The position numbers were made by a program, and so were the translations under genes. Under the pieces are notes generated by a model. It ran no database searches. It had not been told where the DNA came from and saw nothing but the letters and a program-made list of their open reading frames with translations. From positions 1,730,218 through 1,794,217 of the forward strand of contig CP075365.1 of the NCBI GenBank assembly GCA_019454125.1: 64,000 nt of DNA, given 5' to 3'. The stretch's first letter is position 1; the number at the start of each line of letters is the position of its first letter. Origin of the DNA: Fimbriimonadaceae bacterium. Lineage in GTDB: Bacteria > Armatimonadota > Fimbriimonadia > Fimbriimonadales > Fimbriimonadaceae. Below, piece by piece: positions 58,245 through 64,000 of the stretch.

Positions 58245-59843
58245 GTGGCCAACGCAAAAGCCTCCAGCCCACCCCTCGCCGAGGCCCTCGCGGGCGCGAC
58301 GAGCGAGGCAGTGGCGCTTGCCTTGGCCGTAGAATGGGCTCGTGAACGGTTCGGGGCGGACTCTTGCGACCTGCTGGAAGCCGTGCCGGGCGGGGGGCTG
58401 GTCCTCACCGCGAGCACCCACCTCACCGAGCTCGTCGGCCGGGTGCGGGTCGGCCGAAACGTCGGCCTGGTCGGGCGCGCCCTAGAATCCGGCAGGAAGC
58501 AGACTGTGAGCCATGGGCTCACCGACGACGATCGCTTCGCGGCGATTCCGACGGTCGACGAGCCGGCCTACAACTCTGGGATCGCGGTGCCACTGCGGGC
58601 CGGCGAGACGAAACTCGGCGTGATCTTCTTGCGGCGGGCGGGCAGCTGGGTGCCGACCCCGGCCGAATCGCGCCGCCTCGACGAGGCCGCGAGCCAACTC
58701 GGACTGGCCTGGCGTGTCTGGCGCGTGGCGCACGAGTCTGGCTCGCACAGCAACAGGCTCCAAGCCTTGGCCGAGGTGACCGACATGCTCACGGGGACGC
58801 CATACCTGGAGGAGATCCTTCAACACCTGGTGAACCTCACTGCGCGCCGCTTTAACTATGGCGTTGTGAGCCTGCGCCTGCTGGACCCGGCCCGCAACGA
58901 GCTTGTCCTTCGAGCCGCGTACTCTCTGCACCGCGCCTATCCGAGGAGGCCGGTCGTGAACCTGGACGAATCCATCCATGGGCGCGTGATCAAGCGCGGG
59001 CGGCCGGTGGTCGTCGAAGACGTGGCCGCGGAACCGAGTTTCGCGGGCCAGGACCTCGCCCTAGAGCACGGCCTGCGGAGCATGGTCGCCGTGCCCTTGA
59101 AGCTACATAACCGCACGGTCGGGGTCATGAGCTGTTATGCGGCCCAAGTGCGAGAGTTCCCCAGCGACGAGGTCGCAATCCTCGAGACCATCGCCAAACA
59201 GGCCGCGGTCAGCATCGAGCATGCGAAGCTGCAAGTCCGAGACACCCTGATGCAAGAGATGCACCATCGGGTGAAGAACAACCTGCAACAGGTTGCCTCC
59301 CTACTCCGCATCCAAGCCCGGCAAAGCCACTACCGGACGCTGGAGGAGGCCCTGCACGACACTCTGGGACGGATCGAGGCCATCGCCTCCGTGCACGACC
59401 TCTTGAGCCGCGAAGACCTGGACCACGTGAGCATACTCAGCATCGCCGAGGCGCTCGTGCTTGCCCAGCAGCGCTCTTTTGTCCGGCCCGACCGTCAAAT
59501 CGAGTTCTGCGTCCGGGGGGTGGACGTGCACCTGGACACAATGCAGGCGACTCAGATCTCGTTGATTCTCAACGAACTCGTCCAGAACGCGGTCATCCAC
59601 GGTTTCAACAAGACGACCAGCGGCGAGATCCACGTGACGATCGAACAGGAGCAAGACACCGTCCACGTTTGGGTTAGCAATAACGGCGATCCGCTGCCGG
59701 ACCAGTTCGACCCGAAGAAGTCGCGCCTCGGGCTGCAGATCGTGGAAGGTCTCAGCCGATCGTTGCTCGGCTCCTTCACGATGGAAGAGAAGCTCGGTTG
59801 GACGATCGGCAACGTGAGTTTCCCGCGCACGGCGGGGGCTTAA
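58245..59843 (+). CDS. GAF-GAF sensor histidine kinase, HisKA_2 type (PdtaS-like)
   Basis: A 532-residue cytosolic kinase: two GAF domains (about residues 20-160 and 185-335), then the HisKA_2 domain with phospho-acceptor His in MQEMHHRVKNNLQQVASLLRIQ, and an HATPase with LILNELVQNAVIHGF and KKSRLGLQIVEGLSR. The layout matches PdtaS. No receiver gene is adjacent. The start is GTG at 58245. A GNAT gene follows within 6 bp. Confidence 0.92.
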   Translation: MANAKASSPPLAEALAGATSEAVALALAVEWARERFGADSCDLLEAVPGGGLVLTASTHLTELVGRVRVGRNVGLVGRALESGRKQTVSHGLTDDDRFAAIPTVDEPAYNSGIAVPLRAGETKLGVIFLRRAGSWVPTPAESRRLDEAASQLGLAWRVWRVAHESGSHSNRLQALAEVTDMLTGTPYLEEILQHLVNLTARRFNYGVVSLRLLDPARNELVLRAAYSLHRAYPRRPVVNLDESIHGRVIKRGRPVVVEDVAAEPSFAGQDLALEHGLRSMVAVPLKLHNRTVGVMSCYAAQVREFPSDEVAILETIAKQAAVSIEHAKLQVRDTLMQEMHHRVKNNLQQVASLLRIQARQSHYRTLEEALHDTLGRIEAIASVHDLLSREDLDHVSILSIAEALVLAQQRSFVRPDRQIEFCVRGVDVHLDTMQATQISLILNELVQNAVIHGFNKTTSGEIHVTIEQEQDTVHVWVSNNGDPLPDQFDPKKSRLGLQIVEGLSRSLLGSFTMEEKLGWTIGNVSFPRTAGA

Positions 59844-59848
59844 GCCCG

Positions 59849-60562
59849 ATGACCGTGCCGCACGCCGTCCGCGTCTTCGCGCTTGGGTTTGCCCAAGTTC
59901 GGAACCGCACCTTTCCCGCCCGTGCCGAGTGGCACGAGGGGCTCTGGGTGATCCAGGACGCCACTCCCCGCCGCAACCGGCGCAAGGCCGAAGTGGTCGC
60001 GGCCGAGATCGATGCAGCGGACGCCGTCGCCCTCTGCCGGCGGTTAAACCCAGGGAGGCATTTCCTCTGCCATATCGATCCGACGCCATCCCCGCTGCCT
60101 TCCACGAAGCACGCCTACAAAGCTCTGGGATATCGCTTTCTCGGGACGGAAGGGCTCTTCGTCCACGACCTTAAGAACGTGCCCGACCTCGCTTCCGATC
60201 CGCCCGTCCGGGCCTATCCCGAAGAGCTCGCCCGCACGCTGAGGTGCCAAGGCAAGCCCGGGCTGCCCTGGGTGACCGGGGCACGGCACTACGCGGTCGT
60301 CGAAGGGGGCGAGGTGCTCGGCCGGGTGCGGAGCGTCCCCGTCGACCATGACTCCTGGGTCTCGGACCTTGTTGTGGTCGCGGAGCGTCGTGGGCAGGGG
60401 TATGGCCGGGCCCTCATGTCCGCGATGATGCAAGACGACGTGCGGCACGGGGTCCAGACCAGCGTCCTCCTCGCCAGCGCGGACGGTGCGCGCCTCTATC
60501 CGCACCTGGGGTATCGGTGCATCGGCACCCTCCAGCTGTTCGGCCCGGTCTCGGCGCGCTAA
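59849..60562 (+). CDS. GNAT family N-acetyltransferase
   Basis: A 237-residue protein with the acetyl-CoA site in SDLVVVAERRGQGYGRALMSAMM (RxxGxG) and the final LASADGARLYPHLGYRCIG. The N-terminal half is an extra domain that may bind a partner. The start is the ATG at 59849. It converges on the beta-carbonic-anhydrase-like gene with a 4-bp overlap. Confidence 0.85.
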   Translation: MTVPHAVRVFALGFAQVRNRTFPARAEWHEGLWVIQDATPRRNRRKAEVVAAEIDAADAVALCRRLNPGRHFLCHIDPTPSPLPSTKHAYKALGYRFLGTEGLFVHDLKNVPDLASDPPVRAYPEELARTLRCQGKPGLPWVTGARHYAVVEGGEVLGRVRSVPVDHDSWVSDLVVVAERRGQGYGRALMSAMMQDDVRHGVQTSVLLASADGARLYPHLGYRCIGTLQLFGPVSAR

Positions 60563-61338
60563 GCGCGGTACTTCGCAATGATCTCGCGCGGCGCATCGAC
60601 CGTCAAGATCTGCACGCGGCCACGGTCCGCGACGCTCAGCGGCCCATTGATGACCGCCAGGTCTAGCGCCCGCTCCAGGTTCAAGCGTAAGGCGATCCCT
60701 GACTCGGTAGGGTCGTCCGGGTCTCCGATTCCCACCAGCAGGAACGGCTCTTCGCCCGTGAAGAAGGCCTCGCCACCAGCGTGAAATTGAAAGCTGAGGG
60801 CTAGCGTCACCGCGGTCTCTTCGACCGCGCTCGCGCTCCGGCGATGCGCAAAGTGGCTCACGATGAAGCCGTTGGCAAGGTAAGGATCCTTGGAGGGGTT
60901 GAAGCACATCGGCGCGGCGACGACGTAGGTGACCCGCGCCTCGTGTTGGCGGGTCACGAACTGGTCTGGCCCAATGTGGCCCGCGTAGACGCAGCCGACA
61001 TCGTCGGCGATCTCCTCAGTCTGCTCCCGCACCCAAGCGTCCAATTCCGCCGCGTCCGCAGCGGGCCGGCCCCGCTTGCGCTCGAAAGCGATGCCGCCCG
61101 CGCCGCACTCGCTGTGGCTCGTGATGCCCTTCGCCCCGGACCGTTCGAGAAAGGACGTCCGCTCTTCGGGAGAGAGCAAGAGCATCGAGCCCGCGCAGCA
61201 CAGACCGATCGGGACCCGGCTGTCCGTACAGCCCAAGACGTCGGTCTGGCCGAAGACTTCGTCCGGCCGACCTGTCTTGAAGATCGATGCCGGGTCTCTT
61301 CGGAGGCGGTCATAGGCTTCCCTCTTTTCAGAGGTCAA
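60559..61338 (-). CDS. Beta-carbonic-anhydrase-like protein with short zinc-site spacing
   Basis: A 259-residue protein with C37-TDSR and H75-SEC-78, the Cys-Asp-Arg and His-x2-Cys zinc-site motifs of beta-carbonic anhydrases. In typical enzymes about 55 residues separate the first Cys from the His, while here only 38 do. A further Cys pair (CCAG, residues 47-48) is nearby. The C-terminal half does not resemble the family. It starts 2 bp after the mqnD stop, as the next gene in that operon. Activity is uncertain. Confidence 0.6.
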   Translation of the reverse strand: MTSEKREAYDRLRRDPASIFKTGRPDEVFGQTDVLGCTDSRVPIGLCCAGSMLLLSPEERTSFLERSGAKGITSHSECGAGGIAFERKRGRPAADAAELDAWVREQTEEIADDVGCVYAGHIGPDQFVTRQHEARVTYVVAAPMCFNPSKDPYLANGFIVSHFAHRRSASAVEETAVTLALSFQFHAGGEAFFTGEEPFLLVGIGDPDDPTESGIALRLNLERALDLAVINGPLSVADRGRVQILTVDAPREIIAKYRA

Positions 61339-61340
61339 GC

Positions 61341-62183
61341 CTAGTCGACCACCTGGACGTCGACGGGCGGGACCATGCCGATCCGTGCCCCCTCGCTTAG
61401 GAGCAGGCGGATCGCCTTGACCCCGTCTTCGCCCATGTCGCGGGTGCGCTCGTTCACATACATTCCTACGAAGCGGTCACTGGTGCCGCGATCCATGCCG
61501 CGGGCGAACTGCAGGGCGTAGTCAAGGGCCTTCTGCCGCTCCTCCAGCCCGCGGTCGATGCTGAGCCGCATACATCGCGAGACCTCTTGGCAGACCTCTT
61601 CGCCAAGGTCTTTGCGCACCACGTTGACCCCCAAAGGCAACGGCAGGCCCGTCTTGTCGCGCCACCACGCGCCCATGTTCGCGACTTCGACCAGCCCTTC
61701 TTCCTCGTAAGTCAATTGGCCTTCGTGGATAATCAGACCCAGATCGTACTTGCCGGCCTTGACGGCAGGCATGATCTTGTCGAAGGGGAGCACCTCGAAC
61801 TTGGGCTTGACCCCCGCTCCAAAGCGGTCGTCGAACCAAAGATTGAGTTGCAAGAAAGCGCTGGTGAGCTCTCCCGGGACGGCGATGACCGTCTCTCGGA
61901 CCTGGCCCTCGTCCATCGCCTCACGCGCGATAAGCATGGGGCCGTAGCCTTCGCCGAAACTGCCGCCGTGGCGCAGCAGGGCGTACTTATCGGCCACGTA
62001 AGCGAAAGCGTGCACGCTCACCGCGCTGGACTCCAGCCTCCCCTCGCGAGCCCATTCGTTCAGGGTCTGGATGTCCTTCAGAATGTGCTCGTACTCGTGC
62101 GGCGACTCGACCAGCCCGTTGGCCAGCCCGTAAAACATAAAGGCGTCGTCAGAATCCGGCGAATGGCCGATGCGGATTTGCAT
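61341..62183 (-). CDS. mqnD: 1,4-dihydroxy-6-naphthoate synthase
   Basis: Menaquinone synthesis by the futalosine route, acting on cyclic dehypoxanthine futalosine. The 280-residue protein has the family start IRIGHSPDSDDAFMFYGLANG, ESSAVSVHAFAYVADKYALL, GYGPMLIARE, IIHEGQLTYEEEGL and WWRDKTGLPLPLGVNVVRKDL, a periplasmic-binding-like fold. The ATG at 62183 is the start. It is followed by the carbonic-anhydrase-like gene. Confidence 0.93.
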   Translation of the reverse strand: MQIRIGHSPDSDDAFMFYGLANGLVESPHEYEHILKDIQTLNEWAREGRLESSAVSVHAFAYVADKYALLRHGGSFGEGYGPMLIAREAMDEGQVRETVIAVPGELTSAFLQLNLWFDDRFGAGVKPKFEVLPFDKIMPAVKAGKYDLGLIIHEGQLTYEEEGLVEVANMGAWWRDKTGLPLPLGVNVVRKDLGEEVCQEVSRCMRLSIDRGLEERQKALDYALQFARGMDRGTSDRFVGMYVNERTRDMGEDGVKAIRLLLSEGARIGMVPPVDVQVVD

Positions 62184-62269
62184 GTGCCAAGAAGGCTACC
62201 GAAATCCCCCAAAATTGCACTGCGACCCTCACCACATGACCGGGTCTGGCGGAATGTCGATCGCCGGAT

Positions 62270-63073
62270 TCACCCGCAAGGAACTCGACGTCGGCAAGAT
62301 TTGGACCCACTTGGAGGCACCGTTTCGCACAAGTGCAGCCGTTTGGCCAAGTTCGCCGTTTCGCCTGCGCTGCTCCAAACTTCTCGGCCACCTTCCGAGA
62401 CGTAAGCGCCCGAGACGCGGCCGAACTCCATTCCCAGGCTTGATTTCGCCAGAGTCGCCGTGGCGGTGAGGATTTCCTCGGCCGCCTTCACCGCACGGTC
62501 GACGGGATGATGACGATGGGGGCGGAAAACGGCGACGAACCCGTCGCCCGTCGTCCGTTCTAGTTCGCCGTCGTTCCGGCGGACCACCGAGTCGCTGGTG
62601 GCGATGAACTGGGCGTAGAGGGCCTGGTAGCCCTCCGGGCCCAACCGACGGGTCAGGCCGGTCGAATCTTCGATGTCGCAAAAGAGGATGGCCGCCTCGG
62701 TGAGGGCTCCTTCCGACTGTTTCCAGAGCGACGCGGTGGCACCCTTTCCCGCCCAGGTGAGACCGCAGCCCAGGGCACAGCCGAGCAGAGGAACGATGGG
62801 ATCGATCACAAAGCCGGTCTGCCGCACGGCCAAGACCACCGCACCGAAGAAGGCGCCCGCCAGCGCCACAGGGAGCACTACGGTGCGCCACCCCAAGCCA
62901 AGCATCCAATCCTCGGTATCGCCGTAAAGACGCTGGGCGGGACCGACCTCGGACACGAGCCAATAGCTCAGGGGCGCGATGAGGGCGGCCAGCACCAAGG
63001 GCAACGCCCTTCTGACCAGGACGGCACTGCGCTTGATCCATTTGGTCGCGGCAGACCGCATCACTGGCGACAC
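62270..63073 (-). CDS. Membrane-bound class III adenylate/guanylate cyclase
   Basis: A 267-residue protein with membrane helices (about residues 23-42, 63-85 and 90-110) and a class III cyclase domain: metal Asp in ILFCDIEDSTGLTRRLG, the second Asp in RTTGDGFVAVFRPH, and SSAGETANLAKRLHLCE. The last dozen residues (GSKSCRRRVPCG) are unusually basic and Cys-rich, so the 3' end may be truncated. Product and regulation are unknown. ATG at 63073. Confidence 0.85.
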   Translation of the reverse strand: MSPVMRSAATKWIKRSAVLVRRALPLVLAALIAPLSYWLVSEVGPAQRLYGDTEDWMLGLGWRTVVLPVALAGAFFGAVVLAVRQTGFVIDPIVPLLGCALGCGLTWAGKGATASLWKQSEGALTEAAILFCDIEDSTGLTRRLGPEGYQALYAQFIATSDSVVRRNDGELERTTGDGFVAVFRPHRHHPVDRAVKAAEEILTATATLAKSSLGMEFGRVSGAYVSEGGREVWSSAGETANLAKRLHLCETVPPSGSKSCRRRVPCG

Positions 63074-63131
63074 TAGCAGATTTTTCGGGACACTGGCCCT
63101 ATTGCATCCGACGAGTCTCAGAAAAGAAAGC

Positions 63132-63156
63132 GCCCGCCTCCTAAAAGGGGGCGGGC
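63132..63156 (-). terminator. Rho-independent terminator after PEP-CTERM gene
   Basis: On the minus strand GCCCGCCCCC pairs with GGAGGCGGGC around a TTTTA loop and is followed by GCTTTCTTTTC, 22 bp after the PEP-CTERM gene stop. Confidence 0.85.
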
Positions 63157-63178
63157 TTCTCTGTCGGGCCGAAGCGCC

Positions 63179-63736
63179 TTACTTGCGGCGGCGTCGGGCG
63201 GCGAAAGCCGCGATGCCGGCGCCGAGAGCGACCATGGTGGTCGGCTCCGGAACGACGCCGAGGTTGACCCGGCCGTTGCCGAGCGGGCGGATCACGTTGT
63301 CGTACTCGAACCTCTCGCCGTTAGCGAACGACGTGGTGATCGCGAAGTACTGTCGGTTGGCGTCCAGCACCAGGTTGCCCGGGGTGCCTTCACCCTCGCC
63401 GATCTTCGACGTGGTGAAGTCCAGCCAGTCGTCGTCGCCGCCCTTCCAGTTGACGAGCGCGTTAGCCGGGTTGAAGCTGTCTTGATAAATGAACGCGAAC
63501 GTGTCCTCGCCGCCGTTGCGAGCGCGAATCTCGAACGTGTAGGCGCCGGTGACGGTCACCCAGAACGGCTGGACGTCGTAGTAAACGTTGCTGCCAACGC
63601 CGGAAAGGAACGAACCGTCCTCACCGGCCCGGTTGTAGGTCGGGTCGTTGGCCGTGAGCGCGCCACTCCAGTTGGCCTGCTGAGCGAGCGAGAGAGCCGA
63701 GGCGGCGACGAGCGCCAGAACCATGATCTTCTTCAT
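63179..63736 (-). CDS. PEP-CTERM sorting domain protein, 185 residues
   Basis: A secreted protein with signal peptide MKKIMVLALVAASALSLAQQ and the tail VPEPTTMVALGAGIAAFAARRRRK (VPEP, membrane helix, Arg cluster). The body is a beta domain with YYDVQPFWVTVTGAYTFEIRA and FAFIYQDSFNPANALVNWKGG, like PPC-type surface domains. It is monocistronic, with a terminator downstream. It resembles the 39559 protein in plan but not in central sequence. Confidence 0.9.
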   Translation of the reverse strand: MKKIMVLALVAASALSLAQQANWSGALTANDPTYNRAGEDGSFLSGVGSNVYYDVQPFWVTVTGAYTFEIRARNGGEDTFAFIYQDSFNPANALVNWKGGDDDWLDFTTSKIGEGEGTPGNLVLDANRQYFAITTSFANGERFEYDNVIRPLGNGRVNLGVVPEPTTMVALGAGIAAFAARRRRK

Positions 63737-63880
63737 TTTCTTCTCCTAATGGACAGGGGTAACCGGGAATGATCCCGATAACGCTATCTTAACACGGCTC
63801 AGCCAGGGAAAACTAGACTCTGTCTAGCACAATCCTGGAACTCGTTATGTAATCCGGTTATTTTACTTGTCTTAAATCTG

Positions 63881-64000
63881 CTAGAGGCCTATTTCCGCCG
63901 AGACCGGTAGGTGGTCGCTCGCCAAGTCGCCCAGTTGTTCGTACGAGACCTTCTCGTCGGCGACCTTGACCGATCCCTTCTTCCCTTCCAGCGCGTCGCC
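63881..64000 (-). CDS. C-terminal end of endonuclease/exonuclease/phosphatase family protein (5' end outside window)
   Basis: The last 39 codons, ending in a TAG at 63881-63883, read ...KVADEKVSYEQLGDLASDHLPVSAEIGL. SDHLPV is the catalytic His motif at the end of EEP-family phosphodiesterases. The rest of the gene lies beyond the right edge. It is unrelated in close sequence to the frameshifted EEP gene at 29256. Confidence 0.75.
   Translation of the reverse strand, partial: GDALEGKKGSVKVADEKVSYEQLGDLASDHLPVSAEIGL

Noticed and set aside
62229-63041. Alternative minus-strand frame overlapping the cyclase gene
   Set aside because: It has Arg/Gly-rich shadow composition and no cyclase motifs.

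Overview
The window is 64 kb of GC-rich chromosomal DNA, densely coding on both strands. It comes from a bacterium with an outer membrane. Evidence for this is kdsB (Kdo activation for LPS), several outer-membrane beta-barrel proteins and lipoproteins, two short PEP-CTERM proteins with VPEPxxM...RRR(R/S)K tails, and menaquinone synthesis by the futalosine route (mqnC, mqnD). The gene mix and many orphan secreted proteins resemble Armatimonadota, perhaps the Fimbriimonadia. This is an inference from protein style, not a marker-gene placement.

Region 1-10.4 kb is the most striking part. It is one minus-strand gene cluster that runs off the left edge and looks like a complete extracellular electron transfer conduit. 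In transcription order it encodes a decaheme MtrA/DmsE-type cytochrome, an MtrB/PioB-like outer-membrane barrel joined to it by an ATGA overlap, an octaheme lipoprotein, a CcmF-type haem lyase, a monohaem cytochrome, a heptahaem cytochrome fused to a b-type membrane domain (CbcL-like architecture), and a NapC/NirT-family heptahaem membrane cytochrome (ImcH-like). These would carry electrons from menaquinol across both membranes.

Region 10.7-28.6 kb holds a DusC-like tRNA dihydrouridine synthase, a vanadium-haloperoxidase-like lipoprotein, tRNA-Leu(TAG), a GHL10 glycosidase, a PhoR-like kinase, kdsB, a large beta-propeller protein, nhaA, a 1163-residue repeat-bearing probable barrel protein, a Gfo/Idh/MocA oxidoreductase and an EamA-type transporter.

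Region 28.6-41 kb contains two genes apparently broken by frameshifts, rplJ-rplL detached from their usual neighbours, a low-recognition gene pair, a MutL/GlmL-type reactivase, two adjacent low-complexity proteins (one fused to a YciF ferritin-like domain, one made of DEYGRF repeats), an ABC ATPase and a PEP-CTERM protein.

Region 41-64 kb is mainly housekeeping and cell-envelope genes: aldehyde dehydrogenase, pyrF, mutY, PAP2 phosphatase, GerMN protein, AMIN-amidase, a deacetylase-like protein with altered catalytic motifs, a BNR-repeat protein, an acetyl xylan esterase-like hydrolase, NIL and UBP-finger small proteins, a stalk-domain protein, YCII-like protein, mqnC, FAH-like protein, M16 peptidase, HWE/HisKA_2 kinase, GNAT, a short beta-carbonic-anhydrase-like protein beside mqnD, a class III cyclase, a second PEP-CTERM protein and the end of an EEP-family nuclease. 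A 54-bp intergenic repeat occurs twice, once supplying the 3' end of mqnC. No insertion sequence, prophage or CRISPR array was seen, and no gap between genes exceeds about 300 bases.
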